A stretch of 64,000 nt of DNA from Euphorbia lathyris (taxonomy: Eukaryota > Streptophyta > Magnoliopsida > Malpighiales > Euphorbiaceae): positions 12,304,001-12,368,000 of the forward strand of contig NC_088917.1 of NCBI RefSeq assembly GCF_963576675.1. The letters are read 5' to 3'. The position numbers were made by a program, and so were the translations under genes. This document shows positions 32,101-44,416 of the stretch, one piece after another. Each line of letters starts with the position of its first letter. Position 1 is the stretch's first letter. The notes beneath the pieces are model-generated. The model was not told the origin of the DNA and made no database searches. It worked only from the letters and a program-made list of their open reading frames with translations.

Positions 32101-33698
32101 ACGCCACTTAAGTCTTTGAGTCTTTGTCCTAGACATGTGTTGTCCAACATCTAAACTATCTTTTGTGAAGATTCTTCCTGAAATACATACAAGTTCCACT
32201 GATACTTTTGCCAAAACCAATAGTCTATAGAAGCGAAATGTATATAAAAAGGTGCATTTTAAGATACTGCAAGCAAGAACTCGACTGAAAAGAAATAATA
32301 TCACTGATAGCATGCATACTAAGTAAAATTAACAGGAATTTTGTTCAGTTCATAAACTTTACAAGGATATAATAACCTTTTGAGAGTCCACTTAAAAGAG
32401 AAGCAACATAACCAGATGCATAAGCAGGCCTATCAGAGGAACCCAGTGCCTGGTCAATGAAAATGTATATTAGGAGTGCACCGTGCCAACAAATCAACAG
32501 AAGTACAATTGCAATTAAAACTTATAAGATGTCCTTAATGATGTTAACAATGTGATTATGTAATCAACACGCATCATGGATAACTCGCATGAATTCAGAT
32601 ATCAAATCAACCTAATCATGCAGGGTAACAAATGATTAAAAAAAAAAATTCACAGAAATTGCCATTGAACTGTGAGGTACGTGCTTAAAAGGACCAATCC
32701 CCCATCTTAAAAATTAACTACACATAACATTAGGCACTCAAATTTGATAGGGGTAACAAAACTTTATTCTTCAGAACTGCAGATCTCTCATTCATTATTT
32801 GGAAACCCCTAATAGATAATGTGGATATGAGCCTTACCAAGGAGCTGACAGCCTAGCAGAAAGAGGACAATAAAACATGTCATCTGAGTACAAAACAGCA
32901 TAAACTCCCAGCGGATGAAGTAAACAATGTATAGACCTACTTCATGAAAAACATTTTTCTTAAGCAGATCTTAGCACTAATTGATATGACTGCATATTTA
33001 CTCTTAACATTCGAACTAACATCTCCAAATTCATGATCGACTGCTAGAGAGATGATTAAATAGAGCGAAAGAAGAATTAAAAGATGTACCTCACAAAGAA
33101 TTGAAAGCATATCGCGTGGACTGCAAGTCTCTATGAAACGATCGATAACCCTATCAGTAATATCCAAGCACCTCCTTGACAAGCCAGCGAACTTCGCAAC
33201 TGCCTTTGGCAACTCGAATGAAAGTGCATCCATGACCTCCTGCAATTGGAGAGAAGTCAATCTCATAAGCAAACCAAATGCAACATCTACGAATTAAAAT
33301 TTGTCTGCTAAAATGAGAACAAACATGTAAACCTGGTCCAGAGCAGGAGAAAACGCAAATCTATGAATTTCAGAGAGAACTTCAAATGCAGTGTTTTGCG
33401 CATTTTCATCGTCAGGATCAGCTAAAGCGGAACCTGAAATTGTTTCGAGGAAGTTGACTAGCTCCGACAGTGAGCTTCCATCTCCGACTTGAATTGACTA
33501 TAAAAGAGAAAAATTAGACATGGAGGAAACATTTCGAGTATTTTTCAATAAATTGATCGGCAAAGAAACAGAATCGCATTGAAATACGGAGGAGAAGTAA
33601 GAGACTACTTCGGCACAAGACGACAGGCTTTCTTTAAGGCGAAGCAGCAGAGGATGAGCATCCGGAGCTTCCCGAAGGTCGGTGGAATCAGCAGACAT
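28410..33698 (-). CDS. ALF4: ALF4-like (aberrant lateral root formation 4 / glomulin family), 14 exons, 614 aa
   Basis: The exons (minus strand) are 33698-33609, 33497-33333, 33239-33090, 32449-32377, 31929-31727, 31614-31555, 31384-31234, 31135-31076, 30944-30679, 30590-30519, 30341-30264, 30182-29979, 29834-29783 and 28630-28410. All borders are GT-AG, the total is 1845 nt, and no stop interrupts the joined frame. Landmarks are EVMDALSFELPKAVAKFAGL (exon 3), LSLQRRHLEQVKVALPV (exon 5) and the C-terminus VLYRCIELVEEKLKHST. These and the length match my knowledge of plant ALF4 (about 626 aa), a glomulin-family helical-repeat protein. ALF4 restrains RBX1-containing SCF ubiquitin ligases and is needed for lateral root initiation. 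ATG 33698 is the first ATG in frame. The identification is from memory of the family. Confidence 0.85.
29401..29495. repeat. 48-bp tandem duplication in intron 13 of the ALF4-like gene
   Basis: CCTGGACAGATCAATTATGA... at 29401-29448 is repeated at 29449-29495 with only two or three differences. A (TA)n tract lies in the same intron near 29153-29180. Confidence 0.85.
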
Positions 33699-33951
33699 CG
33701 CAGGCTGATAGATTGAATTGGCAAACAAATTCTGTATCCTGTAGTCTGTAAATACGGATGTTAGGTTCTTGTAAAGAGAGAAGAAGAAGGCGAAAATTCC
33801 GGCGCCGACGAGGGCTCGATGAAGCAAAGAATTCCGATCAACTGCAAATGCGACTATGTGCTTTTTCTGCTGATGAAAATGAAGAACTCGAATCGAGCTA
33901 GAGAGTAGAAACCAGTTAGTTCGAAGACCTCACTTCGTCCCTCCCACAGCC

Positions 33952-35894
33952 CTTCTTTTTTTTTCTTTTTGTTTTTTTTTAATCATTGGCTAACGCGTTA
34001 AAAGGAGATGAAACCTCTAACGGGCGGGCCATAGACTGTACCACGATCAAAGAATCTGATTCAATGATTACATCCTTCCATCCGCGGTCTTTGATCCAAC
34101 TAAGAGCTTCACGGACCGATAGCGCTTCAATGAACGATGCATCTTGATAATTCTGCAAGGTTCCATTTTTAGCCGCAACAAACCGGCCCAACTCATCCCG
34201 AACAATACACTCAAACCAAGCCACATTCTCGTCCGCAAATGACGCACCATCCACATTCAATTTTAGGAAGCCTGTTGGAGGACGCTGCCACACCGTCGGG
34301 CTTGGCACAGCCGGACTGCCTGAATGAGAAACTGACGCCTGCGCTTTCTTCCAGGCCAGTAGAAAGGAACCGGTCGAATGGTACAGGATCGAGGCTTGTG
34401 AATCCTTCCGATTCCACACAATGTCATTAAAAGACTCGTTTAATGAAAAATGACAATCATTGGCTAAGGCGTTAAAAGATGAAACCTCTAACGGACGGGC
34501 CATAGACTGTACCACGATCAAAGAATCTAATTCAATGATTACATCCTTCCATCCGCGGTCTTTTATCCAACTAAGAGCTTCACGGACCGATAGCGCTTCA
34601 ATGAACAATGCATCTTGATAATTCTGCAAGGTTCCATTTTTAGCCGCAACAAACCGGCCCAACTCATCCCGAACAATACACTCAAACCCAGACACATTCT
34701 CGTCCGCAAATGACGCACCATCCACATTCAATTTTAGGAAGCCTGTTGGAGGACGCTGCCACACCGTCGGGCTTGGCACAGCTGGACTGCCTGAAGGAGA
34801 AACCGACACCTGCGCTTTCTTCCAGGCCTGTAGAAAGGAACCGGCCGAATGGTACAGGATCGAGGCTTGTGAATCCTTCCGATTCCACACAATGTCATTT
34901 CTATAACACCAAATAATCCACCATAAAACCGCTATCCAACCCCAATAATAAAAAATGTTATGAAATTGGGTTCCCACATCCCCAATAGGCGAAATAGTCC
35001 AAATAGCTCGAGCCATAGTACATTTGAGAAAGTATGATAAGAATCTTCCACCGCCCCATGACAGAGCTCGCATAAATTTGAGATAGGAACCCTTCGGGCT
35101 TTCAGCGCAACTTTAGAAGGGAAACAGTTAGCAAGAACCCGCCAAAGAAGGTTAAGATTCCAAACTTTATTCCATACTGGAGAATCAATGAACCAATTTG
35201 TTCCAAGTCCAGACATAAGCTTTCGGTACCCACTTTTAACTATATAGTTGCCTCGTCGGTCATCCTTCCAATACCACACATCATGATCAACCCGATTAGA
35301 TAAGGGGATACGGAGAATAAGATCTGCATCCCGAAGAGCAAAAATGCCCGAAACTAACCCAACATCCCAAGACCGCCGACCCTCCTTCATAAGATCAGTC
35401 GCCACTTCCACCCCTAACCCATCCAATTTTTCACTTTCAATATATGGAAAATGATCGTTGGGGAGCCACGGGTCATCCCAAATCCGGACCTCACCACCCG
35501 CCCCTACAAATCTACGAATACCTGACTTTAACAATTCTTGAGCACCCATAATACTACGCCAGATGAAGCTAGGCCCATCAGATAATGATGCATCAAGAAA
35601 AGAGCAATTCGGATAATAAAGAGCCTTAAGAACTCGAGCCACAAGAGACTCAGGATTTGAGCTGAGGCGCCAACCTTGTTTAGCCAATAAAGCTAAGTTG
35701 AAATTATGCAATTTTCTAAAGCCCATTCCACCAGCTTTTTTAGGGCAGCACAACTTATCCCACGATTTCCAATGTAAACTACCTTTACCCGAACCATCTG
35801 ATCCCCACCAAAAAGAATTCATCAACTTCTCAAGGTCATCACAGATATTCATAGGAAAAAGGAAGAGACTCATAGCATAAGTAGGAAGCACCTG
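33952..35894 (-). mobile_element. 5'-truncated LINE (L1/RTE-like) upstream of ALF4
   Basis: Minus-strand insertion with an A-rich tail (T-runs at 33952-33980 on the plus strand) and a 12-bp target duplication CCTCCCACAGCC at 33940-33951 and 35895-35906. Only the end of ORF2 is present. The 3' end lies 254 bp upstream of the ALF4-like start codon in the same orientation, so the insertion separates the gene from its original promoter region beyond 35906. Confidence 0.9.
33979..35891 (-). pseudogene. LINE ORF2 C-terminal part with duplicated RNase H
   Basis: From 35891 leftwards the frame encodes the post-RT region of plant LINEs (SFWWGSDGSGKGSLHWKSWD) and a zf-RVT-like region ending at LCELCHGAVEDSYHTF. 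A frameshift near 35030-35070 passes to the frame carrying the RNase H domain (LKLNVDGASF, then WKDVIIE.DS). This ~157-codon segment is present twice in tandem (about 34915-34450 and 34445-33979; 471-bp period, in frame) with few differences. The endonuclease and most of the RT are absent. Confidence 0.88.
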
Positions 35895-35954
35895 CCTCCC
35901 ACAGCCTTATTTGCATTTGAACATGGATCAAGGAAAAATTAATTAAAAAAATTA

Positions 35955-36892
35955 GGGTAAATAATTTATTAGTGCCCTAGTTTTTACCTAACACACTATT
36001 TAGTCCTCTTATTTTAAAAAACACATTTTAAGATCCCTATATTTTGACAATATTAACCATTTGGTCCTTTTGTCTAGTTTTTTAGACTTGTAACCGTTAT
36101 ATTTTAGCATAAATAGACATATATAAAATAACAGAGTAACATGGTCAACTTGTATTGTACTATGGTTGTCTTAAAAGCTAAGATATGTTCAGTTAAAAAT
36201 ATAAAAAAAATAAGAGTTAATACACATATTTGCCCCTGTGTTTTCGCGGAAAAACAGATTTACCCTTAAATCAAATAAACCCATAAAACTATCCCTGAAT
36301 TTTCCATAAACCTGCAATTATACCCTAATCTGGCGGAGCTGCTAAACGGCGATGACATCAAACCTTCTTGTCTCCAAAAAAATTGGATGACGACAATCAA
36401 AATTCATTTGGTTTCTTATTGTTTTCTATTGCTATTGCTTTTGGATTAATTAGGAGGTTTAGACGTCATTTTATTAGGTTGATTGAGCTTTTATGAAAAT
36501 GAATTTTGACCAATCTGTTCTTCTAACTTGATTTTAATCGAAATTGAATGTGCATATTTTTTTCTGTTTGTGATTGGTTGTTCTTTTCTGAAGTTTTTTC
36601 TGGAGATAAGAAGGTTTGATGTCATCGCCGTTTAGTAGCTCCGTCAGATTAGGGTATAATTGCAGGTTTATGGAAAATTCAGGGATAGTTTTGTGGGTTT
36701 ATTTGATTTAAGAGCAAATCTGTTTTTCCGAGAAAACACAAGGGCAAATTTGTGTATTAACCCAAAAAATAAATAAAAGGATCACATGGTTAATATTGGT
36801 AAAAGATAGAGACCTTAAAATGTATTTTTCAAAATATAAGGACTAAACAGTGTTTTAGGTAAAAACTAAAAGGATTAATAAATTATTTACCC
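35955..36892. mobile_element. Foldback MITE hosting a second MITE
   Basis: GGGTAAATAATTTATTAGT begins a ~130-bp inverted repeat whose other arm ends at 36892. Flanks AAAAAAATTA and AAAACAATTA resemble a 10-bp TSD with one mismatch. The inner part is interrupted by another MITE at 36214-36763. Without that insertion this element is about 380 bp. Confidence 0.75.
36214..36763. mobile_element. MULE-type foldback MITE (550 bp) nested in the previous MITE
   Basis: Ends GAGTTAATACACATATTTG and its inverse form ~160-bp inverted repeats (including GATGACATCAAACCTTCTTG and its complement). A perfect 9-bp TSD AAAAAATAA lies at 36205-36213 and 36764-36772, as for Mutator-like elements. No ORF. Confidence 0.88.
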
Positions 36893-36932
36893 AAAACAAT
36901 TATAAAATAAAGGGATAAAGTTAAAAAATATA

Positions 36933-37048
36933 GGGTAAATAATTTATTAGTCCTCTAGTTTTTAACTAACACACTGTTTAGTCCTATTTTGAAAAACACA
37001 TTATAAGATCTCTATCTTTTATCAATATTAACCATTTGGTCCTTTTAT
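36933..37048. repeat. Half copy of the 35955-36892 MITE
   Basis: GGGTAAATAATTTATTAGTC and the following ~115 bases match the left arm of the neighbouring MITE, then stop at a TA-rich junction. Only one arm is present. Confidence 0.75.
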
Positions 37049-37222
37049 ATATATGTATACAAGATTTGACTTTTGTTTTGATGAACTTTAGCATATTTGA
37101 TTAATGGTTTGGTAAGATTTAATATTTTGAATAATAGAATTAAAAATATATATATATTAAGAAACCATATTAAATTTAATTTATTTACAACAATATATAT
37201 ATAGAGAGACACACAAACACAC

Positions 37223-38528
37223 GAATTTTGTCCCACTTTAGGGATCTTAGTGAGAATTTTGTCTCATTAAGAGCCCGGTTAAACATTACACCCACTGTGG
37301 GGCTCGTTTAACCGGGAGCGAAACCGGAAGGCTGGCTTCCGGTTTCGTTTTGCACAAAAACCGGAAGCAAACCTTTCGGTTTCTTTATTTTTTTATTTTT
37401 TTTAATTAAAAGATAAAAATCGGAAGCCAGACTTCCGGTTTCTATTTTAAAAACAGAGAGACTGGAAGCCTGGCTTCTGGTCTCTCTTTTGTGGTATAGT
37501 GTAGATTAAAATAAACAAATTCCAATATTTCTTACATTTCTAACATAATTCTAACATTTCTAACATTTATCATAATTCTTACATTTTATCGTATTTCTAA
37601 CATTTAACATAATTCTAACATTTAGATAAATGTTGAAACATATGTTTTGATATTGCAAACATTTCTAAAATTTAACATAATTCAAACATGTTTAACATTT
37701 ATCATAAATCTTACGTTTCTATCATATTTCTAACATATTTCAAGCATTTAATATATTTATAACATCTAACATATATATCTAATATTAAACATAATTTTTT
37801 TACACATTTGTCTAACATATTTATAGTATTTTTATTTAATTATTTTAATTTCCAATATTAACATATTTAATACATATCTCTTCAAATAAATAAATAATTA
37901 CATACTTTTTTGTTAGTAGATTTCTTCTATTATGCACCACCATTGAAAAAAAATAAAGATAGTATTATTAAGTAAATATATATAAAATAACCAATGTATT
38001 AATACTAATTACATATAAAACAAATTACATTACTTAAACATACCTTTAATTTTTTGAACTCTTCAAATAGGGTGAAAGATTAATGTTGTGAATTGTGAGA
38101 GCTTAAAAGAAAATAAAGTATTTAAGGGGAAATGGAAGAAGAAAATAGAAAGAGAAGAATGTAAGGAAAGTTGAAGAAATGTGAGAATAAGGAAAAGAAA
38201 TAGAAATAAATGGGTGAATGGAATAAGGGTAATAAATTGTATCAAATTTCTGGTTTTTGAACCAGAAATTATTCCCACACATACACAGTTCAAAACTGTG
38301 AATGTGTAGTCACTGCTCCCTTGGTAAGAGTAGTGACAATTTCAAATATATTAGTGAAGGCTGGCTTCCGGTTTCTATTTTTTAATTAAAAAAAATTAAA
38401 TAAGGAAACCGGTAGGATAGCTTCCGGTTTTGCTCCCGGTTAAACAAGCCCCACAGTGAATATAATGTTTAACTGGGCTCTTAATTAGATAAAAATCTCA
38501 TTAAGAGCCCCAAAGTGGGGCAAAATCC
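37223..38528. mobile_element. Long-TIR element, copy A
   Basis: Inverted ends pair over at least 110 bp (CACTGTGGGGCTCGTTTAAC against its inverse), and subterminal palindromes pair further in. A perfect 9-bp flank CAAACACAC (37214-37222, 38529-38537) suits a Mutator-type TSD, although the flank is low-complexity. The element has repeated GGAAGCCnGGCTTCC palindromes in both arms and an AT-rich core with many AACAT words (37520-37800). It has no coding capacity, so it is non-autonomous. Copies B and C share both the element and its flanking DNA. Confidence 0.82.
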
Positions 38529-38679
38529 CAAACACACACACGCACACACATATCTACTGATAGGCTTTCATAACTATCATTTAATATTAAAGCCCATTGG
38601 GACAGTTTTTAATTCAGCCACAACAAAAAGATGGCCAAAGGTCCATTGGGTCAGTTAATCCACTACAAAAAAATCGATT

Positions 38680-39115
38680 TTTGGCAACGAAGCAAATTGT
38701 TACGAAAAATGGTTTTAGCAACAATATTGTATTTTTTGCAACAACAATCGCTTGTTAAAATACATTCCGTTACTAAAGGTTTCCGTAACGACTTTTTGGT
38801 TGTTGCAAGAAATATATTTTTGACAACAACACTCTTGTTGCAAAATGTTAGTTGTTGCTGAATTTAGGCTTTATGTGGGAGAATAAAATTTATCTTTTGC
38901 AACAATGGTGTCGTTACTATATATTGTAACCTATCGCAATAAGCTTTAACGTTGCTATTATTTTGATTTTCCGCAACAACATCTGTAGTTGCTTATATAT
39001 TTTGACGTTCCGCAACAATACATGTCATTGCTATAAATTTTGATGTTTTGCAACAACAATTGTCATTGCTAATATTATATATTAATGGTAACAACATTTA
39101 TGTTGCTAAAGTAAT
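38680..39115. repeat. CACTA left subterminal repeat array
   Basis: Many copies of GCAACAAC and its inverse GTTGTTGC/GTTGCT are spaced by 15-35 bp on both strands, ending before a (TA)n microsatellite at 39181-39224. Confidence 0.85.
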
Positions 39116-39177
39116 ATTTCTGTCAAAAATTTAAAAAATATGATTTTTTTATTAATTTATTTGGATTGAAGGGAACT

Positions 39178-39227
<50 letters not shown>

Positions 39228-39713
39228 GCAAGAATATAATAATGAATAAAAGTGACTTCATAACAAAGAAAATGCACAATCAAATTTATCTGAAACCCTA
39301 AATAAATATTTATTTTGGCAAGCAAACTTGTTTAAAGACATGAATTTGAGTTGCATAAGCCTACAATAATACACATGCAAGATTCAAAGAATTTACTTTA
39401 AGCAAAATATTGCAGCAAATAAACTGAAATCCAATAAGCAACACTAGAAAATTTGTTATGGCATGCTTGCGAGTTACATATGATGTTTTAACTCATTAAA
39501 TACCAAACTTTGCATACTAAAAAAAGTATAGATGAGTAAAAAAATATGATTAGATTGGTTATATGTAAATTATTAGATTGATTAGATTTAGATTTTTGAA
39601 CTATATGCATAAACAACAGAAATACTGGCATACAAATATGATTAAGAAAGAAAGGATTAACTGGACAAGACATCAGAAAATGAGAAAGAAAAGGGAAAAT
39701 TAAAAATAAGGAC

Positions 39714-40513
39714 CTACATCTGGCAATTATAGTGCGAATCAACGTCCGAGCTAAGAGTGGTCTTTTCAGAATCTGGTCTCTAAGCATGAATAAAACTTTT
39801 TCCTCCTCAATTGGAGATAGAATTTCCATATATCGACTCAAAAGTGACCCACTATTGACTTCATCAGGCACAACATACCAAAAATGAGTTTTCCTGCCAA
39901 ACATGTAAATCAATAAAAATCCACCAGGGTCCATTTTCAATGATGCATTACCAATTTATATCGTGAAAAAATGTATTTGAACATTAAAATAAACAGATTA
40001 TAACTCTAGTAAGACTAACTAAATAAATTTTAGGAATAAGGTACCAAAATAGGTTTATGGTTTTTGGGAAGTATCAATTTAGGCTTCACGTCAATATAGA
40101 CTTAACGTTTAAAAAAGTATCAATTTAGGCCTCGATAACGGATTGGATACATCATTCCTCTTATTCCATTAAGTTCTGATTTCTCCCTCCACGTACAATT
40201 GAACTTAACGTTGTAATATCAATGATGTGTCTCGTTCCGTTATGGAGACCTAAATTGGTACCATTTTTTAAACGTTAAGCTTATATTGGTGTTATTTTGT
40301 ACGTTGAGCCTAATTGATGCTTTCCCAAAAATCATAGGCGTATTTTGGTACCTTGTCTCTAAATTTTAAGCTACAAAATCATAGATACAGAACAACGAAA
40401 AATCATGTCACATACATTGGAGATGGAAGCTGCATGGGACCATTAGGGAGCAAAGTAGCAGAGGAATTCCTTAGGAAATAGTTGCCCATTTTCAGCAGCT
40501 AATCTTCTCAAAC
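39714..40513 (-). pseudogene. Captured exons of a 4'-phosphopantetheinyl transferase-like gene
   Basis: Minus strand. Exon 40513-40416 opens after a CAG acceptor with ATG at 40489 (MGNYFLRNSSATLLPNGPMQ...) and ends at a GTATGT donor. Exon 39893-39714 (acceptor GGCAG, donor AG|GTCC) joins in phase and reads KTHFWYVVPDEV, LLSRYMEILSP and LLARTLIRTIIAR. The pattern WYV.PDEV...YLE.LSP...LLARALVRTTIARY is, from memory, the N-terminus of a plant Sfp-type phosphopantetheinyl transferase, the enzyme that adds the phosphopantetheine arm to carrier proteins. The catalytic WxxKE/GxD-containing exons are absent, so no enzyme can be made. Intron and splice sites are retained, so capture was from genomic DNA. 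Confidence 0.6.
40033..40359. mobile_element. MULE-type MITE in the captured gene intron (327 bp)
   Basis: Ends GGAATAAGGTACCAAAATA and its near-inverse form ~130-bp inverted repeats. A perfect 9-bp duplication TAAATTTTA flanks it (40024-40032 and 40360-40368). It lies in the intron between the two captured exons. Confidence 0.88.
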
Positions 40514-40878
40514 CTGAATTAAGAACTTGTAACCTGAGAAAATAGTTATTCACATACAAGCATTTGCTCTGAGTATCACCTCAAAGTATCACAATTAATA
40601 AAATTATGCAAGCAAAGGCATAATACTTTTACAGATTGAGAGACTAAAAAAGAAACAATTTCAAACAAAAATGCAACCAAACACAGAAGTAAGTTGATTG
40701 AAGCCATTGGAAATTTTTAGAGAGCTCACTTTGGCCTTAGCATTGAGGATCCTGATCTCTTGAGAATAGGACGATAAAAATAGAAAGTTGAAGACAACTT
40801 TCAAATCATATTTAATTGATTCATTTGTTAAGTATCAATAAGAAAAAGACTTTTTCTGCCTTGAATAATGAGGTCACA

Positions 40879-43800
40879 TGTCACGACCGTGTCCAAAAAT
40901 TTCAATATCCCGATATAGATTATAATGCATATATTTTAGAGTGTTAACTAACTGGGTACTATAAATATATTATTGATTTTAATTTAATGTTTTTAGATAT
41001 AAATTAAAAGTTTTGGGTAATAAAAAAATAAATGACTTTATTAAGTATCAAAAGTGATATTAACCAAAATTGTATTGATAGACGGAAATTTCAGGATATA
41101 TTTTCAAAATTTTATAACTACAATATATAAATATGTATAATTAAAAAAATATATAAAAAAATATAAAAAAATAATAATGAAAAAAATAAAAATACATATA
41201 GATGTCCTCTTTTAACAAATATGAATTACATGTGTCAATTTTTATGTTCTTAAGTGTCAAAATGCATGTTACATGTTTGCCACTTGTAATAATAGAAATG
41301 TTTATAGTATTTAATTGATTTAAATTGGTATATAAGACTTTGATCTAACTTAACTTATTTTATTATTAATAGTATTGAATAGTTGGTATGAATGAAAAAT
41401 TTATTGTATAAAACAATATATTACATAGCTTATATTGTATATATGGGGTCTAAGACATAAATTGAAATTTAATATGCTAATTATATTAAAGACATAGATA
41501 CCCTAAAATTATACTTTGCATATATATAGTTTTTGAAGCTTAGCATATTAAAAAGAAAAAGGAAAAGAAAGGAGTAATGGACAAAATAAAATAAATTAAT
41601 GATCTTTGTTTAAATGATAAATATTAATTGAGGAACAATTTAGAACAAACTAAAATTTGGAGTTAGTGATGTAATATACACAAGAGAAAAATAATAATAC
41701 ATATATGAAAAATATGTCCTTACACATCATATAACATTGACACATGTTCTACTTATTAACATGTGTCATGGTTAACCTTAAAAGCTTAACACATATTGGG
41801 AACATCAATATATATACATATGGAAGAACTCAAAAAAAAAAAAAAAAGGGATAGAGAGAGATATTAGGAAGAGGTTTCTTGGAGTCTTGTCTGGCGGAAA
41901 AAAAAAAAGAAAGAAAAGGAAGGGAAAATAGATTAGTTTAAAATACAATTCATTAGGGGGAGAGGGTTCTATAAAAAAAAAGGAAGGAAAGAAAAGAAAA
42001 TAGTCGAAGAGAGTGAAAATACAAAATGAAGAGAGCAAATTTAGGAAAGGAAAATAATGGAGGGGATAAAGGATAAAAAGAATAATGATTCGGCAGCTGT
42101 CAACGGATCATAACGATAACGATGAATTTTCGGTGACTGACGATCGGATCAGCTGTCAATGGATCACACCGACGAATTTCGGTGGCCGACGACGATATTT
42201 CGGTAACGATATTTTAGATCTAAATTATTTTTAAAATGTTATAAGTATGATTTTGAGTAAGTTTAGTTTCGGTAAATTCGTTCAATTTTAACAGATTTTA
42301 ATTTACGATTAATAATTTATCGACTATGGATAATCCATATAAATTTTAGACTAGTTGTTCTTTAGATTTATTAACGTGAAATTCGGTATTAAAGGCTTTT
42401 AGCAACGTTATGAATTTAAAAGTATAATCGGTCCAAATTAATTATGTCGGTTTAAAAATTATATTTTAGTGACCGAAAATATTCCAATAAGAATATTTTG
42501 ATTATCTTAAATCCTATCAAGTTAAAATTAAAAGAAGTTATAAAATAGAAATTGTAATTATTGATGATTGCCTTAGAAAAATAGAAATGACTATTATTGA
42601 TAATTATCAATTAGAATCCACAAAAGAGTTTGAATATAAAATTAGTTGTATATAAAAATCAGTACAAAAGAGTTTGAATATAAAATTAGTTGTATATAAA
42701 AATCAGTACAAAAATGAGAAATATAAAATTGTACAAGTAGATTTATGATCATCTAACGAGTTTAATAAATAGTTAACTACTCTGATTTAGAGTTACTAAG
42801 GTCGTGCTTAAAATAGCCGATAAGAATATTTAATTTTATCGATTTCATATTTTGGGAAATTTGATTCTTGGGGTTGGAATAAATTATGAATCAATGATTC
42901 TATATGAATTTTTAACAATTTTAGTTATTATTAAAGGAGTATTTGATTTTAAATGATTTTGTATTTTGAGCACTTTTTAGAGATAATTGTACTTCTTTTG
43001 CGGAGGCCAAATGGTTTATGGTTATGAAATAATTATGAAATTTGATTGTGAAAGGTGATTTGAGCATGATATAATTTTATGATTTTATATATATCCATCC
43101 AGAGTAATCCGGATCGGTGGTTGTATATTTGAAGTCCATGTTCAGTGAGAGACATGGCCTGTGTACACAATTGAAAGACCTATCGGGTATGGCAAAGAAG
43201 TGTTGAGTAAGACCATGCGGGTTAGGCAAAATAATGAGATATCTCGATTATATTGTGGGGATTGATACGTAAGGGGAGAAACTCTAGGATGGATATAATG
43301 TTAAGTTTGTTTGATTATGAATTTGGTTTCGTAAACCGTTTATTTGGTTACGAAGTAGTTTGATAAAACGTTTTATTTGGTTACGAACTGGTTTAATAAA
43401 GAGTTTATTCGATTATGAATGGATTTGATAAACAATTTATTTGATTATGGTTTATTTTGACAAAATGTTGATATTTATTTGTGAATTGATTTCATTTGTG
43501 GTTTGATTTGATAATATGATTTTTTTTCAAGTTTAAAAATTTATATTGTTGGATTCGATAAACTATTCGTATATAAAGTATATTTTAATTAGATTACTTT
43601 GATATTAAATATCGGGTTATTTTCAATAACCGTATTATGAAAAATAAAATTATATAGTAATATATTGAAATATACAGTTAAATCATTCGATCAATGTCTC
43701 AATAAGTTAAGAGAACTATACAAGTTAAGAGAACTACCTAAATTAAGAGAACTACCTAAAATAGGTAGAACTACGTGGCTTTGATTCCCGATTTAAAGAT

Positions 43801-43988
43801 TCAAAGATATTCGGGATACGTAGGAAGCTTGATAGAATTATCGAGTCCAAGCCAAATAATTAATAAAACTTTAGGTAGTCCAAATTAAATTTTATCTACG
43901 AGAAAATAAGTTTGACTTTTAGACTGTAGAAGTTTGGTATCCCATTTTTTTCCTTCACGTCCGATGCCGTTTTGGGTCGGGTGTGACA
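40879..43988 (+). mobile_element. Solo LTR, Ty3/gypsy Del/Tekay-like (3110 bp)
   Basis: It starts TGTCACGACC and ends GGTCGGGTGTGACA, with a perfect 5-bp TSD TCACA on both sides (40874-40878, 43989-43993). Terminal words and length match LTRs of the Del/Tekay chromovirus lineage. It has no internal region, so the full element was removed by LTR-LTR recombination. Purine-rich tracts at 41830-42060 produce spurious ORFs. Confidence 0.88.
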
Positions 43989-44416
43989 TCACATATAACA
44001 AATTAAATTTCAAAGTGATTGAAGATAGATTGATTCATACTTGAACAAATTAACCAATGCTATCAACTGCAGAACTACTACATATTTCGTTTGAAAAAAG
44101 AAGATCCAGTCCATGAAACCGATTGAAACACATCATAGCAGAAAATTCTAAACAACAGTTGATTAATGAAGCCAAACAGACAATGCAGCATCGGTTTGAT
44201 ACTTCTCATAAATGCATTTCAAATAATTAATTAAGCAAGCGCCAGTGCAGAAACAAAATTCAAAATGCGACTCCTCGATCGCAGATTACTCATGTAATAA
44301 CAGCTTTTCAAAATACTTCATCTTCTCCTGCATTTATAGAGATCAAAGCACATAGAGAGAGAGAGAGTGAGAGGAGAGACTGAAAATTCAATATAATAGA
44401 GAGGTTAGTAAATTAC

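Noticed and set aside
33699..33827. Possible N-terminal extension of the ALF4-like protein
   Set aside because: The frame is open upstream but contains no ATG before 33698. The sequence does not resemble the family N-terminus.
38063..38293. Minus-strand 76-codon ORF, similar ones at 56728-56922 and 59726-60087
   Set aside because: Located in an AT-rich, non-coding repeat unit, with different lengths and frames in the three copies.
41805..42038. Phe-rich minus-strand ORF
   Set aside because: It comes from a purine-rich tract within the solo LTR.
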